Assembly: GCA_964605155.1 (NCBI GenBank)
Contig: CAZSAK010000016.1
Span: forward strand, 1 to 64,000
Direction: 5' to 3'
DNA length: 64,000 nt
Origin: CAZSAK01 sp964605155
Lineage (GTDB): Bacteria; Pseudomonadota; Gammaproteobacteria; SZUA-140
Shown here: positions 34,890 through 42,535 of the stretch, piece after piece
Layout of the letters: each line of letters starts with the position of its first letter
How positions within the stretch are numbered: the stretch's first letter is position 1
Notes under the pieces: model-generated
The model's database searches: none
The model's input: only the letters and a program-made list of their open reading frames with translations
What the model was told of the DNA's origin: nothing
Position numbers and translations under genes: made by a program

Positions 34890-35534
34890 ATGAGTACACG
34901 TCGAATTCTGGTCCTGAACCCCAAGGGAGGATGTGGAAAAACCACCCTGGCAGTCAATATCGCCAGCTTTTATGCCAATCAAGGTAAATCTGTCGTATTG
35001 GCCGATTTTGACCCACAGGGATCAGCGATGGAGTGGATTGAGGCGCGTCCTGAATCATACGCCACGATTAAGAGGGTCCCGGCCTGGAAAGATGATGTGC
35101 GTCTGCCAAGGGACGTCGATTATGTGGTTATGGATGCTCCTGCGGCCGTGCATAGCAGAGAGATCAGCAATCTGTTAAAACGTGCGGAATCTGTAGTTAT
35201 ACCCGTCCTGCCTTCACCTATTGACATCCGCGCTGCTGCCCATTTCATCCAAGATATCTTGCTCAATAAAAGGGTGTCGCATAAAAATACTAAACTTGCC
35301 GTGGTGGCCAATCGTGTTCGTGAAAATACTATCGTCTACCAAAAACTGCAACGGTTCCTCAAGCGCCTGGATATCCCGTTTGTTGCCGTATTCCGTGATA
35401 CTCAAAATTATATCCGGGCCGCTGATCGGGGGATAAGTATTTTTGAGATGGCACCTTCAATGGTTACCCAAGACCTTGATCAGTGGAGATCGTTGACCAG
35501 ATGGTTAAACAGTAAGCGCAGTTTACCCGGTTAA
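34890..35534 (+). CDS. ParA-like P-loop ATPase, orphan
   Basis: A 214-residue ParA/MinD-family ATPase with the deviant Walker A PKGGCGKTTLAVNIA (residues about 11-25), switch I DFDPQGSAMEW (about 39-49) and Walker B DYVVMDAP. It has no N-terminal DNA-binding domain, like small ParA proteins that position cargo (chemoreceptors, carboxysomes, pili) on the nucleoid. There is no ParB or other obvious partner; the nearest genes are a small exported protein and a lipoprotein. GAAAGGAAATAG before the ATG is a good ribosome-binding site. Cargo is unknown. Confidence 0.88.
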   Translation: MSTRRILVLNPKGGCGKTTLAVNIASFYANQGKSVVLADFDPQGSAMEWIEARPESYATIKRVPAWKDDVRLPRDVDYVVMDAPAAVHSREISNLLKRAESVVIPVLPSPIDIRAAAHFIQDILLNKRVSHKNTKLAVVANRVRENTIVYQKLQRFLKRLDIPFVAVFRDTQNYIRAADRGISIFEMAPSMVTQDLDQWRSLTRWLNSKRSLPG

Positions 35535-35592
35535 TGTCGATGTTAATTAATGTCAGAATAGTATTTTTGCAAATACTGAGTTGTATCCAAAC

Positions 35593-35979
35593 ATGACCAG
35601 TGGAAAACAAAAAATGGTAAATCGGCCAAGACCTGTCATGGTGTTTATCTATGTCATTGCTGGAGTTGTCATGATTGCCGCATCAGCCTGTTCCGATATA
35701 TCTGGCTCGAGGGATGCCGTATGGTTATACGGTGTATGGGAGTTGACCCATAATCCGGATCATGATGATTCCGACACGCTGGTGTTCAAGGATGACGGTA
35801 CAGTGAAAGTGCAAACGGAAGACGGACGGGAGATCGACGGCAAATATGCGATTAATGACAATCAGTTGAAAATGACCCTTGCAACACCACGGGATGTGAT
35901 TGACGTTGAATTCACTATATCAAAAGATAAATCCAAATTGATATACAGAAACGGTGCCTATTATACCAGGCAACACTAA
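35593..35979 (+). CDS. Putative small lipoprotein, unknown function
   Basis: About 128 residues from the ATG of MTSGKQKM; other possible starts are a TTG four codons earlier and an ATG seven codons later. A hydrophobic stretch (FIYVIAGVVMIAASAC) ends at a cysteine preceded by ASA, consistent with a lipoprotein signal. The mature part, WLYGVWELTHNPDHDDSDTL then FKDDGTVKVQTEDGREIDGK, resembles small lipocalin-like or DUF-type beta-barrels that measure growth of a strand set (GVWEL...DGTV...GKY). It is 58 bases after the ParA-like gene on the same strand. Confidence 0.7.
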   Translation: MTSGKQKMVNRPRPVMVFIYVIAGVVMIAASACSDISGSRDAVWLYGVWELTHNPDHDDSDTLVFKDDGTVKVQTEDGREIDGKYAINDNQLKMTLATPRDVIDVEFTISKDKSKLIYRNGAYYTRQH

Positions 35980-36028
35980 CCGATCCTGAAGAGCGTAGCT
36001 GATTACCTAAGTGAAACTCAGATTCCTT

Positions 36029-36211
36029 TCAGCGGGAAATGTTGTTGGTTAGACGCTCGGTAACGATTTCGAATAATTCCGTTGGCGTGCTGAATTTGCG
36101 CGGAAATAATGAATTATCAATGGTAGCTACCCAGTAATCAGGTTCGCATCCATGCTTGAATTTCGGGTGTGCCTCAACTGATTTACCGCATATCTTTCTT
36201 TTGACAACCAT
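36029..36211 (-). CDS. Small basic protein of unknown function
   Basis: 60 residues: VVKRKICGKSVEAHPKFKHG, then CEPDYWVATIDNSLFPRKF and a helical tail TPTELFEIVTERL. Two cysteines and several histidines could bind a metal, but spacing matches no motif I know. AGAGAGAATAATT before the ATG is a moderate ribosome-binding site. A 10-base-pair hairpin lies just upstream. It converges with the lipoprotein gene. Confidence 0.5.
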   Translation of the reverse strand: MVVKRKICGKSVEAHPKFKHGCEPDYWVATIDNSLFPRKFSTPTELFEIVTERLTNNISR

Positions 36212-36629
36212 AATTATTCTCTCTCTTATTGAATGGTGGCCTTGCGCAATAACGGGATGAACGGTTATTGCGCCGTCGATATTAGGTTATTGATAATTCC
36301 AGAGTAACATAGTGTTAACCAGTAATATAGAATTAAATTATTGGTTATTGTTCTAACTGTTAATAATCCCGACATTTATAAGCGCAGTTCCAGGCCGCAT
36401 CGCTATCTTATTGAATATATAATACTTAAAATATACCGAGGGTGGACCGGTTACTGATTTGTCTTCCAAGCTAAATACTCTATCCGTCAGATTATGAGAT
36501 TACTTCGATATACCCATGCCAGAGTTCCTGGCTGATCATATGACCGTTTACCGGGATGGTTCTGTTTTTTATTAAGCGCATATGATATTTCCTGAGAAGA
36601 TCTGGATATATATTAGCGGGGAGCTGTCT
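36212..36629 (+). other. Intergenic stretch with a long hairpin
   Basis: About 420 bases between divergent small genes. It is AT-rich, contains the 10-base-pair inverted repeat listed separately, and no other supportable gene. GGGGAG near its right end is the ribosome-binding site that fixes the TTG start of the next gene. Confidence 0.5.
36244..36273 (-). repeat. Perfect 10-bp inverted repeat GCGCAATAAC/GTTATTGCGC
   Basis: Two perfect ten-base arms with a ten-base loop (GGGATGAACG). It is about 33 bases upstream of the start of the small minus-strand gene, so in its transcript it would form a leader hairpin, or it could be a two-half-site operator spaced by one helical turn. No T tract follows on either strand, which argues against a terminator. 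Confidence 0.45.
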
Positions 36630-37316
36630 TTGCAACAAATCAAATATTGGCGGCAGTGTATTGCAATAACAGGTCTGTTGATACAGGGCACCGGTTATGC
36701 AGTGGATTTGGCATCCGTCGAATCACCGGGGACGGAGGCCGCACTACTGATACAAAGGCTTGAGACGGATCTGAAGCTTGACCAATCGATCTCTCAAACC
36801 AGGATCAACCGTGTCGGCCTGATTATCCTTGAACCAGCCAATTCCGCGGTTCAAGCGGGCTTACAGATCGGGGCACTGGAAATACATCAAAGCGATAATT
36901 CGATAACGGCAGGCCTGGATCTGACCGGCAATTACATCGGTATCATGTTTCGCACGAACCTGTACCGTAGCAACCATTCTGCGATACGTCTGGACGGAGG
37001 CTATACCTATAATGAGGCTGACAAGCATACAAATGATCAGCAAATAAAATACGACTGGCATGAATTTTTGTTAAGAGCCCTGTTTGAATGGAAATTTGGG
37101 GATTTTAATATGTCTCTCGGTAGATATACGCAAATAATAAACGGAGATGAGACTGCATTTGGTGTGGTAACACGCACTCGGGAAATTGAGCAGGTGGATA
37201 AGGCCGGTACCCGTCTTGAAGTTGATTACAGGGTCGATGTTACCGGGAAGATCGGTATCCAGCTTGACAATGGGAGTCGCGATGCGGTTGCTCTGATATT
37301 TGCACGGGAATTTTGA
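36630..37316 (+). CDS. Predicted outer-membrane beta-barrel protein, unknown family
   Basis: 228 residues from a TTG start at 36630, chosen because GGGGAG lies six bases before it and because it yields a proper signal peptide (QQIKYWRQCIAITGLLIQGTGYA) with basic head and AxA-like end. The body shows many alternating strands: IHQSDNSITAGLDLTGNYIG, NHSAIRLDGGYTYNEAD, FEWKFGDFNMSLGRYTQ, and a terminal strand ending AREF, whose final phenylalanine is the standard outer-membrane insertion signal. An ATG 16 codons upstream has no ribosome-binding site. I cannot name the family; it may be a small OmpA/OmpW-like barrel. Confidence 0.65.
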   Translation: MQQIKYWRQCIAITGLLIQGTGYAVDLASVESPGTEAALLIQRLETDLKLDQSISQTRINRVGLIILEPANSAVQAGLQIGALEIHQSDNSITAGLDLTGNYIGIMFRTNLYRSNHSAIRLDGGYTYNEADKHTNDQQIKYDWHEFLLRALFEWKFGDFNMSLGRYTQIINGDETAFGVVTRTREIEQVDKAGTRLEVDYRVDVTGKIGIQLDNGSRDAVALIFAREF

Positions 37317-37452
37317 GTTTCGGGCAGATGACCGCGATCGTGATTTCAGTATGCATCCTTATCAAGACGAGATTGTGTAATCAATCATATGAGTTTAATA
37401 TTTCATTCAGGTTGCAGATAATTATTTACGAGTCTAAACGGGAGAAAAGCAC

Positions 37453-37662
37453 ATGGGTGATCATGTATATAAAATGATAGAACTGACGGGCTCTTCATCC
37501 AAGAGTATAGAAGATGCTGTTGAAAATGCCGTTGTCCGGGCAGCCAAGACGGTGCGGAATATGCGCTGGTTTGAGGTTATCGATACACGTGGACATATCG
37601 ATAACGGCAAGATCAATTACTGGCAAATCACTATCAAGGTTGGATTTACGTTGGAGGATTAA
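37453..37662 (+). CDS. Dodecin family flavin-binding protein
   Basis: A 69-residue dodecin: GDHVYKMIELTGSSSKSIEDA opens the strand-helix-strand fold, the flavin-stacking tryptophan is in NMRWFEVIDTRGHID and the conserved glutamine in NYWQITIKVGF. Twelve copies assemble into a hollow sphere that stores riboflavin, FMN or FAD. The promoter region upstream is about 135 bases and has no clear motif. The ribosome-binding site is a clear GGGAGAAAAGCAC. Confidence 0.93.
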   Translation: MGDHVYKMIELTGSSSKSIEDAVENAVVRAAKTVRNMRWFEVIDTRGHIDNGKINYWQITIKVGFTLED

Positions 37663-37726
37663 TACCGAGGTTATACCTTTACCAGGGCTGCCCGGCCCAT
37701 CCTGCAGAATGTCCAAAAGGGCTGCA

Positions 37727-38008
37727 TCAATCATTACGAGAAGTGACTTCTACCAGATGATATCCAAACTGGGTATGAATCGGACCGTGCACCTTGCCGA
37801 TCTCTTCATTGAAGACAACTTGATCGAATTCCTTTACCATCTGTCCCGGACTGAATTCACCCAGGTCACCGCCACGTCTTCCCGATGGGCACAATGAATG
37901 TTTCTGGGCGATTTCAGCAAAATCCGCACCGTTTTCGATTTCTGTTTTCAGTTGTTCGCAGTCTTCTTGTGTGGAAACGAGGATATGTCGTGCGCTTGCG
38001 GTTGCCAT
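37727..38008 (-). CDS. PpiC-type parvulin peptidyl-prolyl isomerase
   Basis: About 93 residues that are a single rotamase domain: SARHILVSTQEDCEQLK, FAEIAQKHSLCPSGRRGGDLGEFSPGQMV, and TQFGYHLVEVTSR with the paired histidines of parvulins. It has no signal peptide, so it is a cytoplasmic PpiC-like protein. I start at MATASARH; an ATG eight codons upstream is in frame but poor. It converges with dodecin and lies 71 bases downstream of pilV on the same strand, so co-transcription with the pilin genes is possible. Confidence 0.92.
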   Translation of the reverse strand: MATASARHILVSTQEDCEQLKTEIENGADFAEIAQKHSLCPSGRRGGDLGEFSPGQMVKEFDQVVFNEEIGKVHGPIHTQFGYHLVEVTSRND

Positions 38009-38079
38009 GTCGTATGTCCCGTTGTTAGCCAAGTTTGAGATGATACCAGATATTGTCTACAGATAACGGCTATAACGGG

Positions 38080-38538
38080 TCAGAATAACAACCCTCTGCT
38101 GACAGCACTCTTGTCGCTGATATTGGAACTGAGTGTGATTCGGCTTGCTGGACTATCGCCGCCGTTTCTGTCAGGCCATGAAACAGATACATCCAGTTGA
38201 ATGTTGCCAGCTGCAACATCTCCTGTAACCGACCACAGGCATGTATATATGGTATTCAGCCCTTCAAGTATCAAGTCGGCATTCGAGCCTGGTGGTCCAA
38301 CGCTCTCTGTGCCATTCGTGATCGCCTGAAAAGTTGTATGATCGGTAATATTTCTCATGGCCTCGATTTTGTTCTGTGCAAGATTAACGGCAATGGTTCT
38401 TGAGTTGGCCAGGCGGTTATTCTGCAATGCGGTAACCTGAAATCGTGCAAGGGCGATCAATACCATTGATATCAGCAACAAGGTTATCATAGCCTCGATC
38501 AGCAGGAACCCTCTGTGAGCATTGCAAGATAAAATCAT
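38080..38538 (-). CDS. pilV: Type IV pilus minor pilin PilV
   Basis: A 152-residue prepilin with the cleavage/methylation motif NAHRG-FLLIEAMITLLLIS, i.e. class III prepilin processing after glycine with Glu at +5, and the hydrophobic helix that follows. The C-terminal domain has the PilV-type WSVTGDVAAGNIQLDVSVSWPD motif. Minor pilins prime pilus assembly. It is the last pilin gene of the fimT-pilW-pilX-pilV operon, three bases after pilX. Confidence 0.9.
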   Translation of the reverse strand: MILSCNAHRGFLLIEAMITLLLISMVLIALARFQVTALQNNRLANSRTIAVNLAQNKIEAMRNITDHTTFQAITNGTESVGPPGSNADLILEGLNTIYTCLWSVTGDVAAGNIQLDVSVSWPDRNGGDSPASRITLSSNISDKSAVSRGLLF

Positions 38539-38541
38539 CTG

Positions 38542-39678
38542 TTAAAAATCTTTCCAAGAACCCGCAATGGCAACGAACGGACCATTTCCTCCCCTTGGAG
38601 GTACCAGAACATCATTGTTATATTGAATGGTCAGATTACCGCTGACTAGAAAGTCCTCGTTAGCCGCTATCAGTGCCCCGTAAATAAAACCGGTGTCTGA
38701 AGCATCAAGTATCCGGCCATTTTCCGTAACATAAACCAGCCCATAAATCGATTTTTCTCCTTCAAGGACAAGATCTCCGTCCACGATCAGTACAACCGGC
38801 AGATCCTCAGAGCCGATATCAGAATCTATAGTAATGTCACCCGTGATCCAGATATTTTCTCCGGGAAAATCATCCGGTTTTACCTGTTGATTATCCTGGT
38901 CGGCACATGCGGAATCATCGCAGGTGAGATGGATGATCTGGTTGACCACGGTGACTTGTTGCATACCGAAAAAATGCGCAAAAAAGTCATCATTGGCGGC
39001 CAGGCCCTGTAATTCTGCGCTATGTTCTTCTATACCGCTGTTTCCCTCGGTACTGGTCATTGCATGTGAACCTGCCGACAGGGTGATGGTTCCCCCTGCC
39101 ATTATGGATTTATCGGTTTCTGTGTTGATAAACTCGGCTGCGCCATCGGTCACGACATTGTTTCTTGCCGTAAAGCCGGCTTCGGGCGGAACCAGGAGCA
39201 GAGGCATGATCTGCATTTTTTGTACGAGGACTGCAGTTGAAGAGCTGTCGTCGGATGAGCCGGTAACGCTGAGTTCGATAAGCCTGAACTGATTCGGCCA
39301 CGCATGATTACTATAACTGATCACATAACCGGCATTGTCGGCCAGTATGGTGGAGGTTATATTTGCCGGCTGTTCGTCAATCAGGCCGTCATTGTTGACG
39401 TCAAGCAAGATCTGTTTTCTGAAAACCCGATCGTTCAGGTTGGCAACACCCTTCTCCAGTCCGGCCTGGGCCGCTTCAAAGGCCTGCTTTGCCCTGTATT
39501 CATTGGCCGTTATCTGCTGCTCGACAACACTGACGCGTGCACTGTAAAAGGTAATCAGACTGAGGGAAAACAGTAATATCATAGTGATTGTGAGAGTGGC
39601 GGTCCCGGTTTCGCGCCCCTGCAGGTCAATGAATGCCGCCGATTTCAGATGCCCGTACACTGACCTGGGTGCAGGCAA
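38542..39678 (-). CDS. pilX: Type IV pilus minor pilin PilX-like
   Basis: A 378-residue protein whose N-terminus, GRETGTATLTITMILLFSLSL then ITFYSARVSVVEQQITANEY, is the PilX_N pattern followed by the AFEAAQAGLEKGV motif typical of PilX/GspK-like minor pilins. It is much longer than P. aeruginosa PilX (about 195 residues): residues about 150-378 form an extra domain with beta-helix-like GDITIDSDIGSEDLPVVLIVDGDL stretches. The start overlaps the pilW end by 34 bases and may be somewhat downstream. Confidence 0.82.
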   Translation of the reverse strand: MPAPRSVYGHLKSAAFIDLQGRETGTATLTITMILLFSLSLITFYSARVSVVEQQITANEYRAKQAFEAAQAGLEKGVANLNDRVFRKQILLDVNNDGLIDEQPANITSTILADNAGYVISYSNHAWPNQFRLIELSVTGSSDDSSSTAVLVQKMQIMPLLLVPPEAGFTARNNVVTDGAAEFINTETDKSIMAGGTITLSAGSHAMTSTEGNSGIEEHSAELQGLAANDDFFAHFFGMQQVTVVNQIIHLTCDDSACADQDNQQVKPDDFPGENIWITGDITIDSDIGSEDLPVVLIVDGDLVLEGEKSIYGLVYVTENGRILDASDTGFIYGALIAANEDFLVSGNLTIQYNNDVLVPPRGGNGPFVAIAGSWKDF

Positions 39679-40376
39679 AACCGGTCATTGCGTACGTGAA
39701 CGCCAGCGATTAAAGTACGCTGGATAGCAGCATCCTGTTTCAGCCTTCCTCGCAGTTCAATCTCGATATGCCGTGTAATCAACTGACCTGTGGTGACATT
39801 GATGTCGGTCACCTTGCTGGGTTCGCTGTTGAATTGCAGATCGGTGATTATCACCGAGCGTGGGTCACTGATATCCTGCCAACCGCCTGTATCACAATCA
39901 GCACCGGCCTGACGCATTTCGACGGCGCCGCTGTTGAGACGAAACCCAAACCGTTCATCCGGTATATTATCCGCATTTGGCGCTGTATCCAGTATACCGT
40001 TGGCTGTTGCATCGTAGCTGTAGAGAATACAGGACCTGTTCATGTCAATGATTATCATATCAAACGGATTTTGCAGTCCGGCGATTCCAGCGCAATAATC
40101 GGCTATGAGTGAAGCGGAGAGGATATTTGCATTTACAGAACAGACCGCATTCAGCCAGTAACCACTGCGCCGGATATCCTGAACCATTACGTCCATGATC
40201 GCGCGCAGTTCCTGATGAAGATGTGTCACCTTCAACGTATCGGTATTCGCCTTGACGATATGGGTGAACAAGAATGTGATACCGGCCAGTAGCATCAGAC
40301 CGATCGCGGTTGCGACCATCATCTCTACCAGATTGAAACCAGCATGACGGGATCTTGATGAAATAATTGTCAGCAC
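39645..40376 (-). CDS. pilW: Type IV pilus minor pilin PilW
   Basis: A 243-residue prepilin starting at GTG, with HAGFNLVEMMVATAIGLMLL (cleavage after G, Glu at +5) and the PilW-type helix and C-terminal globular domain with VITDLQFN and a WQDISDPRS loop. It overlaps fimT by seven bases. Together with FimT, PilX and PilV it forms the minor pilin set that initiates pilus growth. Confidence 0.9.
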   Translation of the reverse strand: MLTIISSRSRHAGFNLVEMMVATAIGLMLLAGITFLFTHIVKANTDTLKVTHLHQELRAIMDVMVQDIRRSGYWLNAVCSVNANILSASLIADYCAGIAGLQNPFDMIIIDMNRSCILYSYDATANGILDTAPNADNIPDERFGFRLNSGAVEMRQAGADCDTGGWQDISDPRSVIITDLQFNSEPSKVTDINVTTGQLITRHIEIELRGRLKQDAAIQRTLIAGVHVRNDRFCLHPGQCTGI

Positions 40377-40891
40377 GGAGGATAACCCGTGAGATCATCC
40401 GAGCACACCCGGATACGACCGCGTGAACTGACAATGACCTTCGATGATTTACGTTCCGTTGTCAATAATATACTGCCGCTGTTCGATGTGCCCCGGACTG
40501 GATTGAAGGAGGCGGAGTTGGAGCTGAAATTGGTTTCCAGATTGACATTATGGTAATCCTGACCGGATACTATTCTGGAGAAGTGATTGTCCAGCCGGCA
40601 ATTATTCAATACATTGCAATCACAGCTGCTGCTGTCATGCATCGCATAACACCAATGTCGATATCCTCCTTCATGAAAACTGATAGAGATATTTTTATTA
40701 CGCTTTATGGCCTCCATACGTGCGAGTTGCAAATCACCATAGATTGATTCCGTGGCACCTTTGAGGCGATGCCTGGTGATCAGATCGAGAAAAGAAGGGA
40801 CGCCAATTGTAGCCATGATACAAACGACCAGCATCGTGACCAGAAATTCCAGCAGTGTGTAACCGCTATAGCGCCAGTCGCACATGGACAT
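40370..40891 (-). CDS. fimT: Type IV pilus pseudopilin FimT/FimU (GspH family)
   Basis: A 173-residue prepilin: WRYSGYTLLEFLVTMLVVCI is the class III leader and hydrophobic helix (cleavage before Tyr, Glu at +5), followed by RMEAIKRNKNISISF, the GspH/FimT hallmark, and a cysteine-rich loop (SSSCDCNVLNNC). FimT in some competent bacteria binds DNA for uptake; the C-terminal region here is not diagnostic. First gene of the minor pilin operon, divergent from pilE with about 80 bases between. Confidence 0.9.
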   Translation of the reverse strand: MSMCDWRYSGYTLLEFLVTMLVVCIMATIGVPSFLDLITRHRLKGATESIYGDLQLARMEAIKRNKNISISFHEGGYRHWCYAMHDSSSCDCNVLNNCRLDNHFSRIVSGQDYHNVNLETNFSSNSASFNPVRGTSNSGSILLTTERKSSKVIVSSRGRIRVCSDDLTGYPPC

Positions 40892-40971
40892 ACCTTCGTA
40901 GACAGTGATTAACGTTGTTATAACCTTATAACAAGGTTTATGATGGGGAGGAGATTACGGGGAGGAATCAG

Positions 40972-41427
40972 GTGCTGCTGTTAAACAGGCAACATACATA
41001 TGGTATCACGCTTCTTGAGTTGGTAATAGTTATTTTAATCATCGGTATTGTAGCTGCGGTGGCCTATCCGTCCTATATTGACACGGTACGCAAGGGCAGA
41101 CGTGCCGACGCCGTCACGAGCCTGTTGAAACTGCAGATTGATCAGGAGCAATGGCGTGCCAACCACAGCGGATATACAAGTCAACTGGCAGGGAATGGAT
41201 GCGGCTCTGCGCAGGCCACCGGACTGTGCTGGGCTAGCGACGAGATTGTTCGCAGATATTATCATATCGCCATCAATGAAGGTTCGGTGAATTCAACCGG
41301 ATTTATGGCTACCGCTACCGCCAGAGCGGGAACCGACCAGATCAATGACCAATGCCAAATTATTGTTATTACCCAGGACGGCCCGGATCTGGCCGCATCT
41401 TCATATCCGTTTTGCTGGAGCCACTGA
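40972..41427 (+). CDS. pilE: Type IV pilin PilE-like
   Basis: A 151-residue prepilin starting at GTG after GGGGAGGAATCA. The leader is TYG-ITLLELVIVILIIGIVA (cleavage before Ile, Glu at +5) and the C-terminal domain carries a cysteine pair at CGSAQATGLC and another near the end (QCQIIV, PFCWSH). Its length and the PSYIDTVRKGRRADAVTSLL helix match PilE/minor pilins of this operon type rather than a major pilin. Divergent from the fimT-pilW-pilX-pilV operon; pilY1 is absent from the cluster. Confidence 0.85.
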   Translation: MLLLNRQHTYGITLLELVIVILIIGIVAAVAYPSYIDTVRKGRRADAVTSLLKLQIDQEQWRANHSGYTSQLAGNGCGSAQATGLCWASDEIVRRYYHIAINEGSVNSTGFMATATARAGTDQINDQCQIIVITQDGPDLAASSYPFCWSH

Positions 41428-41432
41428 ATTGC

Positions 41433-42479
41433 ATGGCACGATGTTTAACTTTGGTCGTACCCGATACCCTCTGGCCCTATCACCTGGCGTATCGACCTTC
41501 ATTCCGGAATGATCTCAAACTGACCGCGTTGAAGAAGATCCACGCACGCTCGAGGGTCAGGACAGTTGATCCAAAGCAGTTTCACAGGCGGTTGTTCGAG
41601 CTTTTTAATATTCAGACAGCGGAACAGGATGAACTGCCGCTGGCCGCCGTGATACGCTCGATTGATAGCGTGGTGGCGCCGGATCGATATTATATGTTTG
41701 CGGATCCCGTTCACCTGCAAGCCGATCGGGACAGTATTGTCATGCTGGGCAATGCGGATCTCGATATCGATAAGAAGGAAAGTGATGAGCTTCTGCAAAT
41801 AATCAATGCCCATCTAAGTACTGATGGAATCCATGTTGAACCCGTGAGCGGACAACAACATTGGTGTCTGTCGATTCCGCGACCTCAGAAATTGCATACC
41901 TATCCCCTGGATCAGGTTGTCGGTCACACGATCCAGGATTATCTGCCTTATGGTGAAGACGGCCGATACTGGCGCAACACTCTCAATGAGATTCAAATGT
42001 TGTTGAATATCTGCGAGTTAAATCGTAAACGTGAGCAAAAAGGTGAACTGGCAATCAACAGCGTATGGTTCTGGGGGGGTGGTGTCTTACCCTCGATGGG
42101 CGACGTTTCGTGGATCTCTGTGAGTGGTAATGACGATGTCTTGCGAGGGCTTGCAAGACTCAGCGGTTTAGTTTGTAAACCACCCGACTCGGATGCCGAA
42201 AGCTGGGCCGAAACCGCTGACCCAGGCGAACATCTCGTCGTATTTAATGATGCTCGTAAATCCATGCATAAGGGGGATATCGAGGCGTGGCGCAACTTCA
42301 TTATGGCTTTGGAGATGCATTGGTTTGTTCCCTTGCTGGATTTCCTGAAGACAAACAGGCTCACAAACCTTACCATCTACCTTGATTCGAACCATTGTTT
42401 GCAGATTACACCACGCCGTGCCCGGAAGTGGTGGAGGGATATCCTGTCACATAAAATGGCAATAAAATTTACATATTAA
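41433..42479 (+). CDS. RpfE-like protein, phosphoglycerate-mutase-related
   Basis: A 348-residue cytoplasmic protein from the ATG of MARCLTLVVPDTLWP; an earlier in-frame ATG lies inside pilE. Motifs include FADPVHLQADRDSIVML, HTYPLDQVVGHTIQDYLP and SVWFWGGGVLPS, characteristic of a conserved proteobacterial family sometimes annotated as phosphoglycerate-mutase-like or, in Xanthomonas, RpfE, where it also lies near recJ, prfB and lysS. It is upstream of recJ by 56 bases here, in agreement with that conserved order. A precise function is not established. Confidence 0.78.
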   Translation: MARCLTLVVPDTLWPYHLAYRPSFRNDLKLTALKKIHARSRVRTVDPKQFHRRLFELFNIQTAEQDELPLAAVIRSIDSVVAPDRYYMFADPVHLQADRDSIVMLGNADLDIDKKESDELLQIINAHLSTDGIHVEPVSGQQHWCLSIPRPQKLHTYPLDQVVGHTIQDYLPYGEDGRYWRNTLNEIQMLLNICELNRKREQKGELAINSVWFWGGGVLPSMGDVSWISVSGNDDVLRGLARLSGLVCKPPDSDAESWAETADPGEHLVVFNDARKSMHKGDIEAWRNFIMALEMHWFVPLLDFLKTNRLTNLTIYLDSNHCLQITPRRARKWWRDILSHKMAIKFTY

Positions 42480-42535
42480 ATAATATATTAAATCGTATTG
42501 ATCATGTTTTTTATTAAGACAAAGGACGCTCACGG

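Noticed and set aside
34694..34957. 87-codon minus-strand frame upstream of the ParA gene
   Set aside because: Overlaps the ParA start and has no coding features.
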